This document shows, piece after piece, positions 7,102-15,882 of a DNA stretch of 21,688 bases. The notes under the pieces are model-generated. The model ran no database searches, was not told the origin of the DNA, and saw only the letters and a list, made by a program, of their open reading frames with translations. A program made the translations under genes and the position numbers. Origin of the DNA: a virus; the IMG/VR virus record IMGVR_UViG_3300038723_000138, positions 1 through 21,688 of that record; one strand, 5' to 3'. The first letter of the stretch is position 1. Each line of letters begins with the position of its first letter.

Positions 7102-7443
7102 ATGCCCCATCTTTTAGCAGCAGGAATTGACGATTCACGTTCATTAGGACAAAAGTTTAGACGCACTGAATTACAGCAAGTCTTAAAAGCAGAAGAAATT
7201 TGGGATGATGAAAAACATGCCAACCTTCCAAAAGAGTCGCTCGATGGCCCTTGTCTTTTAGATTTAGTGAAGTCTAACTCAATCGATCTAAAGAAATACA
7301 TTGCGCCTGACGGTTCTTTTGTAATGTCAGATCGCAAACTTGACGCACCAATGAACGAAGTTGATTTACTTAAAGATCAGCTTGCGAAAATGCAAGAAAC
7401 GATTGATGAGTTGCAAAAACCTAAAACAGCAAAAGGTAAGTAA
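7102..7443 (+). CDS. Unknown small head-region protein
   Basis: A 113-residue protein following the capsid gene, with AGGAG seven bases before the ATG. The N-terminal and central parts are mixed alpha/beta (RRTELQQVLKAEEIWDDEKHANLPKESLDGPCLLDLV), and the C-terminus is a predicted coiled coil (EVDLLKDQLAKMQETIDELQ) with a lysine-rich tail. I do not recognise the family; a head completion or decoration role is possible from position alone. Its TAA stop overlaps an ATG (7443) whose frame closes after 15 codons inside the neighbouring endonuclease gene. Confidence 0.8.
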   Translation: MPHLLAAGIDDSRSLGQKFRRTELQQVLKAEEIWDDEKHANLPKESLDGPCLLDLVKSNSIDLKKYIAPDGSFVMSDRKLDAPMNEVDLLKDQLAKMQETIDELQKPKTAKGK

Positions 7444-7452
7444 TGAGCAATA

Positions 7453-8133
7453 TTAATTTATCTCAGCATAGCGCTTGCCTTTTTCAATAAGGCAAATTGT
7501 GGCAGCAGAAACACCATATTTCTTGCCTAATTCAGAATATCTTAAACCATTCTTACGAAACCTTTTACCGTTTAGGATTGTTTTTTCTTTTAAAATGGCT
7601 GATTTTATCTCTTTAACTTCTTTGTCAGACAAATTTCTGCATTTAGAGCGCATTTCGTCCCCGCGCTCAAGCCAGAGTTTTTTATTGGCATCACTCAAAG
7701 CTTTAACAACGTGAGGAGGTTTGGGCTTACCCTTGCTTTGTAAGATAGATTTTTTTATTGCGTCTTTATTAGGCTTGTGCCCGTTTTTTTTGAGGGAATC
7801 AGATATTTTCTTCTTGGTTTTATCCGAGTGCTTATAGCCTCTGTTTGTTTCTGCTGTTATACGGATGTTATAACCATTTTTTACAGAATCAAACGAACTA
7901 ATCCAGAAATCTTCTCTTTCAGAGAGACTGTATTCAGGAATGTTAGATTCAGCAGATTCCAGCACAAAAGAGGCTTCACCGTGCTTGTTCCAAGATCCTT
8001 GTAGTTTGTAATTTGGATGCTTGTTTCTTCTTAATAGGCTGCGGTGTTCATTCCATCTTTTTTTAGGTCTAGTTGTAGACCCGATATATCTTTTACCAGA
8101 GGTAATGTTGTGAATTACATATATAAAAGCCAT
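7453..8133 (-). CDS. GIY-YIG homing endonuclease, free-standing, antisense
   Basis: A 226-residue modular homing nuclease. The GIY half of the catalytic motif is FIYVI (residues 3-7, Gly replaced by Phe) and the YIG half is RYIGST (15-20). The catalytic Arg is in KKRWNEH (R26), and the acidic residue is in SEREDFWI (72-78, probably E74). NUMOD3-like DNA-binding repeats follow (HSDKTKKKISDSLKK, about 102-116, and a weaker copy after it). A C-terminal helix-turn-helix lies at about 198-222 (RYSELGKKYGVSAATICLIEKGK). It points against all neighbouring late genes and fills the gap between two of them exactly. It is no intron or intein: the flanking genes are complete, so it is an intergenic insertion. 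The start is fixed by the GIY motif directly after the Met. All catalytic positions other than the Gly look intact. Confidence 0.93.
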   Translation of the reverse strand: MAFIYVIHNITSGKRYIGSTTRPKKRWNEHRSLLRRNKHPNYKLQGSWNKHGEASFVLESAESNIPEYSLSEREDFWISSFDSVKNGYNIRITAETNRGYKHSDKTKKKISDSLKKNGHKPNKDAIKKSILQSKGKPKPPHVVKALSDANKKLWLERGDEMRSKCRNLSDKEVKEIKSAILKEKTILNGKRFRKNGLRYSELGKKYGVSAATICLIEKGKRYAEIN

Positions 8134-8139
8134 GCTAGG

Positions 8140-8168
8140 ATTATAATTGCATGAAAACTCTATTACAA
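8140..8168 (-). promoter_or_regulatory. Candidate sigma70 promoter of the GIY-YIG gene, leaderless
   Basis: On the minus strand TTGTAA (8168-8163), a 17-base spacer and TATAAT (8145-8140), a perfect -10 box. The start codon begins seven bases after the -10, so the transcript would start at or near the A of the ATG (8133) with no leader, which fits the lack of any Shine-Dalgarno sequence there. The promoter lies over the first codons of the adjacent tail gene on the other strand. Confidence 0.5.
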
Positions 8169-8849
8169 GGAGTCAATGAAGTTTTTAAGAAGAAAAGGAT
8201 TCTTGTTAATCAAGATGAATTAACTTCTTTAACAAACTCAGGACTTCAAATCTTTATTGATACTGCGATACAGAATTGGAATGAGTTTATGGATGAACTC
8301 TACCGATCTGGTAACGCCCCTTACCCTTCTGAATTAAAGGAGGGAACGATCACGCTACAAACAAATATTAGAGAGTATGATCTTGAAAATGATTTAGTTC
8401 AATTAAGATATCCTTTTTTAGACGAAACAAACGGTAGAGAAATACAAGAGTATCCTGGTGGATACATAGCGATAGTCAATACTCAGCTTGTCCCGTCTAA
8501 CTACACTGGACTTCCTCAGTATGGCGCAATCTCACCAGAGGATGACAAGATATACCTAGATCGCATCCCAACCGCTAATGAAAACGGGTTAGTGTATAAA
8601 TACCGATACGATAAAGATGTTTCTTTATCTAATGCTAACGATACGTTTCCATTTACTGATGCTGTGTTTAGGGCGGCAGTTCCGGCAGTAGCAGAGTATT
8701 GGTCAAGAGATCGACGCAATAAGTTTGATCAAGCTGTATTTGATAAGTCATTTGGTCGCGCAGCAGAGCTGTTATCTAAACGACACAATGCTAATAGCTG
8801 GATGACAAAATCAAACTATTACAATAATACCGATCCATTAAATGCCTAG
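8151..8849 (+). CDS. Tail adaptor / tail tubular protein A-like
   Basis: A 232-residue head-to-tail adaptor, the ring that joins the portal to the tail nozzle (T7 gp11-like in role). The N-terminus LLQGVNEVFKKKRI with LTSLTNSGLQIFIDTAIQNWNEFMDELY, then YDLENDLVQLRYPFLDETNGREIQEYPGGY, YKYRYDKDV, and FTDAVFRAAVPAVAEYWSRDRR are the usual order of helical bundle, strand region and helices. The N-terminus looks complete despite the antisense endonuclease gene ending only 17 bases away. The ribosome site is poor (AGGA 12 bases up), perhaps a result of that insertion. It overlaps the next gene by eight bases. Confidence 0.72.
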   Translation: MKTLLQGVNEVFKKKRILVNQDELTSLTNSGLQIFIDTAIQNWNEFMDELYRSGNAPYPSELKEGTITLQTNIREYDLENDLVQLRYPFLDETNGREIQEYPGGYIAIVNTQLVPSNYTGLPQYGAISPEDDKIYLDRIPTANENGLVYKYRYDKDVSLSNANDTFPFTDAVFRAAVPAVAEYWSRDRRNKFDQAVFDKSFGRAAELLSKRHNANSWMTKSNYYNNTDPLNA

Positions 8850-10494
8850 TTCATTCGGCCCTCAAGATAATGAGGTATTAGTTAAGTTTGGTGGTGGTTT
8901 ACATACTCGACCAGCAGAAGATGAGGTTATTGATCGAGAATGTGTGTCAGGTCAAAACTTTGACTTGGATATTGAAAAACTTGAATTAACTAATCGTGCG
9001 CCTTTTGATCTGGTTGGCACAACGCCAAACGCAGGATCAATACAAGGGTTTATTACATTACAACAATCCGATGGAACGGTTAAGTTTGCTGTTCAATCAG
9101 GCACAAAAGTATATGAGTGGGATGGTGATGCTACTTTTACTGATTTAGGTGTCACGGTAGACGCAACAGCACAGTTAAGAGGGAGGTTAGAATATAACTG
9201 GCAGTTAGAAGATAAAGTTATCATTACCGATCTCAATTTAAAAGAAAACGTCATGGAGTGGGACGGCACAACACTTCAAGATGTATCTTTTACTAAAGAT
9301 GATCCTGCTGTTGCTTTTGGTGATTTCAGGGCAAAGTATTTAGTTATACAAAATGAACGCGCTTTATATGGTAACGTATATGAGAACGGCACAAACACAA
9401 AACATTTAATTGTTGGATCGTCGAGAGCAGACTATAAACATATCTCAGTCAGTGATCGACCATCATCCAGTTTAAGCGATTCCGATCCATTCTTTTTAAT
9501 TCAGCCTGACTACAGACCGATTAACGGATTAGTTGAGGCGTATGACACAGTTGTTATTTCTAGTAATTATGGGAATCTGTTTAAATTAAACGGAACGTCC
9601 GCAAAAGATTTTTCTATGCAGCCTTTTTATCCGAGATCAGGCGCAAGCGGCGATGAGTCGTTAGTCTACGCGGGCAATGATTTCTACTACGGACGACAAG
9701 GGCGCATAGAATCTGTTTTATCTACCGAGCGTTTTGGCGATATTCAGACTGATGATCTTTCTATTGGTATTCAAGATCAAACAGAAAGTTATAAAGAATG
9801 GACTTCTGTATTTAACTCAAGAACACAAAAAGCCTATTTCTTTCCTGATTCCGAATCATTGTGTTGGGTATTTAATAAACCCATGTACGAGAGATTAAAG
9901 TTTATTGAACAGGGAACACAAGCCTCGACTAATCAAGGCGCAGGGCTTTCTCCTTGGGTGAAGTATGTCACTACTCATAGCACAGGATTCCAGCCTACTG
10001 CGATCATGAATATGCTCGATCCTGTAGACGGGCTTGAGTATATCTTTTTTGGTGATGCAAATGGCAACATCTACCGTATGGAAGGCACAGGCAGTCAGGA
10101 TGGTGGGTCAGAGGATGTTAAAACAGAGTTCATCTCTAAATTATACAAAGCACCACTTGATGCGGAAGCTTATAACATTGAAGGTTATATTAAGTATCGA
10201 GGCGGTGAAGCATTTACAGCAGAAATTCAGTTAGATTTTGATGGTGAAGCAGTGTCATCAAATATTGTCACGTTGGATTTTGCAGAGGAAACCACACTAG
10301 CCAACTATGGCGACTCAAGCAGAGTATATAGCGGATCAGTTTATTATGGACTCAAAAAAGAAGGCAGACTTATCAGACGACTATTCGGAATCGCAGGACA
10401 AGGCACAGAGTTCCAAATCAGAGTCACAGTCACAGGTTCAACCTCATTTAACATTAATGAAATCCTCCTCCGTTTCGAGGAAGCATCGTCTTAG
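8842..10494 (+). CDS. Tail tube/nozzle protein (tubular protein B-like)
   Basis: A 550-residue, strand-rich protein directly after the adaptor, the position of tail nozzle ('tubular B' or 'stabilisation') proteins in podovirus-like phages. It starts VKFGGGLHTRPAEDEVIDRECVSGQNFDLD, a motif common at the N-terminus of such proteins, and has repeated blade-like stretches (VQSGTKVYEWDGDATFTDLG, VISSNYGNLFKLNG, YIFFGDANGNIYRMEG) that suggest a beta-propeller platform. Such proteins form the distal tail and carry fibres. No enzyme motif is seen. The 3' end overlaps the following gene by 38 bases. Confidence 0.65.
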   Translation: MPSSFGPQDNEVLVKFGGGLHTRPAEDEVIDRECVSGQNFDLDIEKLELTNRAPFDLVGTTPNAGSIQGFITLQQSDGTVKFAVQSGTKVYEWDGDATFTDLGVTVDATAQLRGRLEYNWQLEDKVIITDLNLKENVMEWDGTTLQDVSFTKDDPAVAFGDFRAKYLVIQNERALYGNVYENGTNTKHLIVGSSRADYKHISVSDRPSSSLSDSDPFFLIQPDYRPINGLVEAYDTVVISSNYGNLFKLNGTSAKDFSMQPFYPRSGASGDESLVYAGNDFYYGRQGRIESVLSTERFGDIQTDDLSIGIQDQTESYKEWTSVFNSRTQKAYFFPDSESLCWVFNKPMYERLKFIEQGTQASTNQGAGLSPWVKYVTTHSTGFQPTAIMNMLDPVDGLEYIFFGDANGNIYRMEGTGSQDGGSEDVKTEFISKLYKAPLDAEAYNIEGYIKYRGGEAFTAEIQLDFDGEAVSSNIVTLDFAEETTLANYGDSSRVYSGSVYYGLKKEGRLIRRLFGIAGQGTEFQIRVTVTGSTSFNINEILLRFEEASS

Positions 10495-10987
10495 CAAAAC
10501 CTTAAAGCGATGGGTAGAATTCCGCCCTATCGAAAACGAGGATATTCGCTATTTATGGCCTGCCTATCTTGAAGGTCAACTCCCAATGTTTAAAGAAGGG
10601 TTGACTGCAAAAGACTTTAAAGAGGCGGTCGAGGTTTTTATTCTAGAAAATTATCACGGCGGATGGACTTTATTAGCAAACACTCAAAAAGGTTACATCC
10701 CTGTTGGGATGGTATTCGCAAAAGATGACGGTGTGTTTTCTGAGCCAGTAGGGAAGATAGCAGCGGTTATCTGGATGCCTTGGGCTTCAAACAGAAACAA
10801 ATATGAATCGGCAGTTAATTTTTTCAATGAAATCAGAAAAGAATTTGTATTTATTGGAAGGGCAGAAATGAAAGACAAACATTTTTATGAACACATAGCC
10901 AGACATGGGATTATTCGTCGAGTTGGAACAATCCATCTTGAAAACGAATTAATTTCTGAATGGCAAACAATTAGGCCAAAGCAATGA
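10457..10987 (+). CDS. GNAT-fold-like virion protein
   Basis: About 176 residues from the ATG at 10457. The order of elements fits a GCN5-related acetyltransferase-like fold: an N-terminal helix (NEDIRYLWPAYLEGQLPMFKEG), a strand pair (GGWTLLANTQKGYIPVGMVFAKDD, KIAAVIWMPWASNRNKYESAVNFFNEIRKE), then FVFIGRAEMKDKHFYEHIARHGIIRRVGTIHLEN, where acyl-CoA folds have the late helix. The typical Q/RxxGxG/A CoA loop is not obvious, so it may be a structural relative, as with T7 gp13-like internal proteins next to the tail genes. The frame is open upstream to an ATG at 10307, but those 50 residues are a low-complexity shadow of the nozzle gene; neither start has a good ribosome site. It overlaps the next gene by ATGA. 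Confidence 0.6.
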   Translation: MKSSSVSRKHRLSKTLKRWVEFRPIENEDIRYLWPAYLEGQLPMFKEGLTAKDFKEAVEVFILENYHGGWTLLANTQKGYIPVGMVFAKDDGVFSEPVGKIAAVIWMPWASNRNKYESAVNFFNEIRKEFVFIGRAEMKDKHFYEHIARHGIIRRVGTIHLENELISEWQTIRPKQ

Positions 10988-11910
10988 GTATAGGTGATAC
11001 ATTAGGCGGTATATTTGGTAGCGAAGAAAGCTCGGCGGCAGCTTCTAGTTTTAGCCCTGTTGGTTTTAATGCTGGTGGTATATTGGCTAATTATGCAGGC
11101 GGCACAAACAAGTTTTCTGTTGATTCATCCAAAGGCAGGAAAAAATTATTTAGTAGATTGTCTAAAACATTTTCCAGACAGGCCAATGAGTTTAAAAACT
11201 TGCTCCCTTTAGTAAAGCCTGGTTTTGGTGAATTAACCAAAACGAGAGTACAGGCTATTCGAGATGCGGCACGTAGCTCTATTGGTAATCTAGGCCAAAC
11301 CTTGCAAAACCGTCGTGTATTTGGCTCATCTTTTGGTCAAGATGCAATCTCAAGAGCTGATGCGGAGTTTGCTAAACAAGAAGCAGATGTGAAGGCGAGA
11401 TCATTCCTTGAAGAACTAGATGTCACAACTCGACTAATTGAGAAGCAATATAACAGCTCTGCTAGGGCCGTTCAGACAATTATTGATCGATTAAACATCG
11501 ACGCAAACATCGCCACCCAATTATCTTCTCAGGCTACCGCAGCACTCCAACAAAACGCAGCATTACAAGCTCAAGTAGCGCAACAAAACGCCGATAGTGG
11601 TTTGGGCGTGCTAGGTACTGCTTTAGGGTTTGGTGCTTCGTTTATTAATCCTGCAAGTGCCGCAACAGGGTTTAATGCAAGTGCCTCAATGTTAGGCGTG
11701 TCAGATATTGTTACCAAAAACATTATAAGAAGGGCGGGTAGTAAAAATGGCTTTGATTTATTTGAGTTTAACTATCATGGGGATAAAAAACGATACATTG
11801 GCGTTATTGCTCAATTAGTTGAAAAAGTGATGCCGGAAGCAGTGAGTAAAATACATAATTACAAGCGAGTGAATTATGAAATGATCGGCGTCCCGATGGT
11901 GGAGGTTTAA
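10984..11910 (+). CDS. Internal/tail protein with C-terminal S74 chaperone domain
   Basis: A 308-residue protein. The N-terminal 45 residues are Gly/Ser/Ala-rich, residues 50-200 are helical and coiled-coil-like with Gln/Ala repeats, and 205-235 are small and apolar. The C-terminus (about 240-308) resembles the intramolecular chaperone of endosialidase (peptidase S74): SDIVTKNIIRRAG, then FDLFEFNYHGDKKRYIGVIAQLVEKVMPEAVSKI and YKRVNYEMIG. The Ser-Lys pair needed for self-cleavage is present with the usual five-residue spacing (S240, K245). In this family the domain trimerises its passenger and then cuts itself off. Here the passenger looks like an ejection protein and not a fibre, which is less usual. 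ATGA overlap upstream. Confidence 0.75.
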   Translation: MSIGDTLGGIFGSEESSAAASSFSPVGFNAGGILANYAGGTNKFSVDSSKGRKKLFSRLSKTFSRQANEFKNLLPLVKPGFGELTKTRVQAIRDAARSSIGNLGQTLQNRRVFGSSFGQDAISRADAEFAKQEADVKARSFLEELDVTTRLIEKQYNSSARAVQTIIDRLNIDANIATQLSSQATAALQQNAALQAQVAQQNADSGLGVLGTALGFGASFINPASAATGFNASASMLGVSDIVTKNIIRRAGSKNGFDLFEFNYHGDKKRYIGVIAQLVEKVMPEAVSKIHNYKRVNYEMIGVPMVEV

Positions 11911-11911
11911 G

Positions 11912-13198
11912 ATGGGTTTTGAGGCAGGATTTAACTCAGGCTTTAATGCCGGATTAAACAGAAAAAAACTACAAGCTGAGATTCAGGCTCAACAATCTCA
12001 AGACAGAATAACGCTGTCGAATAACGTCAATACAAATATTAATGATGTAATGGCTTCTGCTGATACATTGACACAGAATCTTTTAGCGCAGAACACTCCC
12101 GTCGCTGATATTGAGTTACAAGTTAAGCCTTTAATTGATCAAGCTATCTCTTTATCTGAGAAATCACAGGGAATCGGTTTAAATGTAACCTCTGTTGATT
12201 CTATTCGAGCAAAACAACAAGCGATGTTATCAGCACCTTCTCAGTCAACACTGGCCCAACAAGAGCAAGATTCTTTACGTTCAGAAGAACAAATTAAGGA
12301 TGAAGTTGAGCTTTCTAATTTAGAAGAAAGAGAGACAATTAAGGCAAGAGTTAAACGAGACTTTGAGCCGAAAACAGAAGTTGAAACACTTGCATCTTTA
12401 ATGGTGAAAGAAGAACTTACACCAGAAGAAGCAGCAACTAAAAAACTTTTACAGGATAAATTAACCAAACAAAGCGGCAGCAATGTTTTGTCTCGCCCTG
12501 TCACTGTTTTAAATAGTGACGGTGAGCCTATTGTTAATTTGGTAGGAAAGAACGGTCAATTACTGCCTGTTATAGACTCCGCCACTGGCAAACCTGCCGT
12601 TAATGCAACTGAGCTTAGACAGCGAAGAACAATGAACAGGCTTGAGGGGTCAGAGAATCGTAAAGCACTAAAAGACCTTGATAAGCAGTACAAGGATTTT
12701 GCTGATAAGAGTAAGTCATTTATGAACCAAATGGATGCTTACAATTCTATGCTTGAAGATTCGACGCCTGCTGATCAGTCAGTGTTAGACCAAACACTTT
12801 CTATGGCGTATATCCGATCTATTAAGCCCTCAGGGACGATTAGCTCCAATGCAGACTTCGACAATATAGATGCGCTAAGAAGTATTCCAGAGGCGATCAG
12901 GGATGGTGTAAAAGCATCTGTGCTGTCAGGTAAAGTATTAGCTCCAAGAGTTCGTAACGCAATCACCAAGTTAATGACTGAGAAATATAATATTGCAAAA
13001 AGCAGAGAGTCGTCAGTTATAGCAAACGCAAAAAGCCGAGCAGAAGGATTAGGTGTTCAGTGGACTCCGCCCGTTTATGTGCCCTCACAAGAAGGTGTTG
13101 AGTTGGTTGATGACGAAGAACCTACAGACGGATTAACTGCGGCTGAGATACAAGAGTTGGAAGAATTAAGGCAAGCTAGAGAACGTGGCGAAATATGA
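11912..13198 (+). CDS. Helical internal virion/ejection-type protein
   Basis: A 428-residue protein, largely helical and charged, with long Gln- and Glu-rich stretches (residues 18-45 and 105-180) and an acidic C-terminus. The N-terminus FEAGFNSGFNAGLNRKK has a short Gly/Phe repeat. GGAGG lies before the start, one base after the preceding stop. The region of three successive genes between the nozzle and fibre genes, of about 300, 430 and 900 residues, is where podovirus-like phages keep the internal core or ejection proteins that leave the head with the DNA and span the cell envelope. I see no lysozyme or transglycosylase motif in it. The role is inferred from position and composition. Confidence 0.7.
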   Translation: MGFEAGFNSGFNAGLNRKKLQAEIQAQQSQDRITLSNNVNTNINDVMASADTLTQNLLAQNTPVADIELQVKPLIDQAISLSEKSQGIGLNVTSVDSIRAKQQAMLSAPSQSTLAQQEQDSLRSEEQIKDEVELSNLEERETIKARVKRDFEPKTEVETLASLMVKEELTPEEAATKKLLQDKLTKQSGSNVLSRPVTVLNSDGEPIVNLVGKNGQLLPVIDSATGKPAVNATELRQRRTMNRLEGSENRKALKDLDKQYKDFADKSKSFMNQMDAYNSMLEDSTPADQSVLDQTLSMAYIRSIKPSGTISSNADFDNIDALRSIPEAIRDGVKASVLSGKVLAPRVRNAITKLMTEKYNIAKSRESSVIANAKSRAEGLGVQWTPPVYVPSQEGVELVDDEEPTDGLTAAEIQELEELRQARERGEI

Positions 13199-15882
13199 AT
13201 CCAGCCCAAGAATTAGAAAAGCTCAGAAAAGCAAAACGCCTAGCTGAGTTAGAGAAAAAAGCACAAGACCCTAGCGTTCAAGGCTTTGTAAAAGAGCAAG
13301 GCGAAACACTTGTTAATGATGTAAGTCGTGTTGGTGAGAATCTGTTAAAAGGCACAACACCTAAAAGAGCGTTAGGTGTCGCTGCCGAAGGTATTACCGA
13401 AGGGATAGCTGCGATCACTGGCTTGCCAATGGATACATTGAAACGTGTTTTAAATGTACCTTTTGATCTCGGCATGACTGACGAGCCATTAGTAAACTTC
13501 GATCCAACACTAAGTTCCCCAGTTATTGCTGATGAAATCAGAGGCGTGTTTAGAAAGTTTGGAATTGAGCCTACTGAGGCTGAATTAGGTAATTTAACTG
13601 AGAACCTGCTTCAAATATCGGGATCAGCCGTAGCACCCACAGGCGTAGTACTAAAAGGTGCAAAAACCGCCGAAGATATAGGAAAGGCTAACAAGGTTGT
13701 TTCTACTATCGCCAAAAACCCAAAAGAATTTGTTACTGGAGAAGCTATTGCTTCTGCGGGTGGTGCTGTAGGTAGGACAGGCGCAGAGCAAGTATTTCCG
13801 GACAGCCCAATGGCGGGAATGATTGGCGAAATAGTTGGCATGCCCACTTCTGCTTTAATTGAAGCGTCATTAACTGCTGGCAAAAAATCAGTTGTGGCAG
13901 CAAAAAATAACTTTGGGGAAGAAGGCGCAATGAATGAGGCCGCGAAAGAACTCCAAAGTATTATGACAGACAGTCCAGAAGCCGCTATTAAAAATCTGGA
14001 TAATGCAACTGATACACCTATTGCGCCAGCAAAATTAACAAACGATCCTGGCTTAATTCAAAACCAAAGAGAATTAAATGCCGCTAATGCCGAAATTGAG
14101 TTAGAAAACCAACGGTTAGTAATGGAAAACCTAACTGAAAAACTGGAATCATTAAATAGCGGTGTTGATGGTAGTGAGTTTGTCAGACAGGCAAGAGTAG
14201 ATATTGAAAACTCCATCAATGAAATAGAAGATTCGGTTAATACCGCCGTTCAGAAGATGAATAACGAACTTGCGGAATTAAAAGGCGCAACCAGACAGGA
14301 TGCTTCTCGTATTGCTAGAGCAAATCTTGAGCAGTCTTACGACACTATGCATCTTAAAGAAGGTGAGTTATGGGACAATGTTGATTTGGATGTCCCCATA
14401 AAAGATAGTCAAGGCGTTGAGAATATTGATCGTGTCTTAAATGAGATAGCAGCAGAAGGCTCAACAGGACGAGAAATACCACAAGACATTGTTAAGTTGG
14501 TAGATTCTTTTCTTTACAATAGGGATTTTGTTAAGAAAACAAAAACAATTAAACAGGATTTAACTGTCAAGACATTACAGAATATGAGAAGTCGTGTCTT
14601 AGCAGAGGTAAGAAAATCATCTTCTGGCGCAAATCCTGATCCCAATAGATCGGCTTTATTATCTAGGATTCAATCTGCTTTATTAGATGATATGGTGAAC
14701 TCACCACAAACATCGCCAGAATTAACAACAGCCATCGCTCATAGTAAAAAACTAAACGACACATTTAATCGCGGAAGTATTGGCAAGTTAAGAGGCGTTT
14801 CATCAGACGGTAGTTTACGTGTTGATCCTGATCTCACCTTGTCCACGCTAATCAGTAAAGGTGAAAAAGGTGGTGTTAATTTAAGAGACTTCCTTGATGC
14901 TGATAGTTCACCACAGACAAAACAAGCGGTGGGAGAATATGTCCAGCAGTTATTCCTGGCTGATGCGGTGACTGATGGCGTAGTGGACACAAAAAGAGCG
15001 CAGAACTTTTTGCAAAACTATTCTTTTGTACTTGAACATCTGCCTCAAGTCACAACTAAATTAAACAGAGCGATTAAAAGCGGAGATGCAGTAAGCACAA
15101 TTAATGCGGAAGCAAAACTTTCAATGAAAGCATTAGAGCAATCCGCATTAAAAACCTTTTTAAATATTGAAGACCCTAAACGGGCGATTGATTTAATTAG
15201 AAAAAGCCGCACACCATCTAAAAACTTATCGGTGATGGTCGAAGCTGCAAATAAAGACCCGTCAGGCAATGCAATTAAAGGATTAAGAACGCTAATTGCT
15301 GATGACATCATTAAATCATTACAAACCAAGAAAACGGTAACAGGCACAAACATTAAAGAACTTTCAAACGCCAAAGCGCAAGATGTTTTAGGTGGTGTTT
15401 ACAGAAAGGCTTTAGCTGATACAGGTGTGTTTGATGATGATCAACTCACTTTAATTGATGAGATTGTTGCTGACTTAGACAAAAACCAACGTACAGCAAA
15501 CGCAAAACTAGGCGGCACATCTGGCACATCACAGGATGTATTGCCTTCAAAATCTGAGGTATTAGGAAAAGGCGGTAAATTATTCGCCTTACGATTTATT
15601 GCACCAATGGCAGGCAAAGGGCCAGGATCGCTCTCAGCCGCTTCAACAATAGGTAATATGTCTCAGAAAGTCACTGAGCGATTAGGAATGAGAAGCACAA
15701 ACGATCTAATTGTTAGGGCATTAACGGAAGATCGAGAACTACTAAAGATTTTACTTGAGAGAGTTCCAACACCAAAGAAAGAAGCAGAGATAGTTAAAAA
15801 ACTAAGAACACATATCTTATCTATCGAAGACAGAGAAAAAGAAAGAACAGGTAGTTTAAAGCCGAAAAAAGTAGGAGATTAA
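13195..15882 (+). CDS. Large internal virion/ejection-type protein
   Basis: An 895-residue protein, the largest in the window. It begins with a charged helix (residues 1-30), then an apolar Gly/Ala-rich part (about 55-235, with LGVAAEGITEGIAAITGLP and GMIGEIVGMPTSALIEASL) that could enter a membrane, then long coiled coils (about 285-370) and a helical remainder. No catalytic motif of peptidoglycan hydrolases is visible. The start is within an ATGA overlap with the preceding gene. The stop sits inside a perfect palindrome shared with an opposing small gene. Most likely this is the long ejection protein that forms the trans-envelope channel, but no domain is recognised with confidence. Confidence 0.7.
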   Translation: MNPAQELEKLRKAKRLAELEKKAQDPSVQGFVKEQGETLVNDVSRVGENLLKGTTPKRALGVAAEGITEGIAAITGLPMDTLKRVLNVPFDLGMTDEPLVNFDPTLSSPVIADEIRGVFRKFGIEPTEAELGNLTENLLQISGSAVAPTGVVLKGAKTAEDIGKANKVVSTIAKNPKEFVTGEAIASAGGAVGRTGAEQVFPDSPMAGMIGEIVGMPTSALIEASLTAGKKSVVAAKNNFGEEGAMNEAAKELQSIMTDSPEAAIKNLDNATDTPIAPAKLTNDPGLIQNQRELNAANAEIELENQRLVMENLTEKLESLNSGVDGSEFVRQARVDIENSINEIEDSVNTAVQKMNNELAELKGATRQDASRIARANLEQSYDTMHLKEGELWDNVDLDVPIKDSQGVENIDRVLNEIAAEGSTGREIPQDIVKLVDSFLYNRDFVKKTKTIKQDLTVKTLQNMRSRVLAEVRKSSSGANPDPNRSALLSRIQSALLDDMVNSPQTSPELTTAIAHSKKLNDTFNRGSIGKLRGVSSDGSLRVDPDLTLSTLISKGEKGGVNLRDFLDADSSPQTKQAVGEYVQQLFLADAVTDGVVDTKRAQNFLQNYSFVLEHLPQVTTKLNRAIKSGDAVSTINAEAKLSMKALEQSALKTFLNIEDPKRAIDLIRKSRTPSKNLSVMVEAANKDPSGNAIKGLRTLIADDIIKSLQTKKTVTGTNIKELSNAKAQDVLGGVYRKALADTGVFDDDQLTLIDEIVADLDKNQRTANAKLGGTSGTSQDVLPSKSEVLGKGGKLFALRFIAPMAGKGPGSLSAASTIGNMSQKVTERLGMRSTNDLIVRALTEDRELLKILLERVPTPKKEAEIVKKLRTHILSIEDREKERTGSLKPKKVGD

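Noticed and set aside
7475-7495. 7-bp hairpin (TTGCCTT and AAGGCAA) as a terminator
   Set aside because: It lies within coding sequence of the GIY-YIG helix-turn-helix and is not followed by a T-run in either direction.
7475-8004. Two plus-strand frames opposite the GIY-YIG gene
   Set aside because: They have Phe/Ser-rich complement-type composition and no ribosome sites; they are shadows of a clearly coding minus-strand gene, unlike the intein case where both strands show domain motifs.
8142-8147. TATAAT as a plus-strand promoter for the tail adaptor
   Set aside because: No -35-like element lies 15-19 bases upstream, and the box is the palindromic overlap of the better minus-strand promoter.
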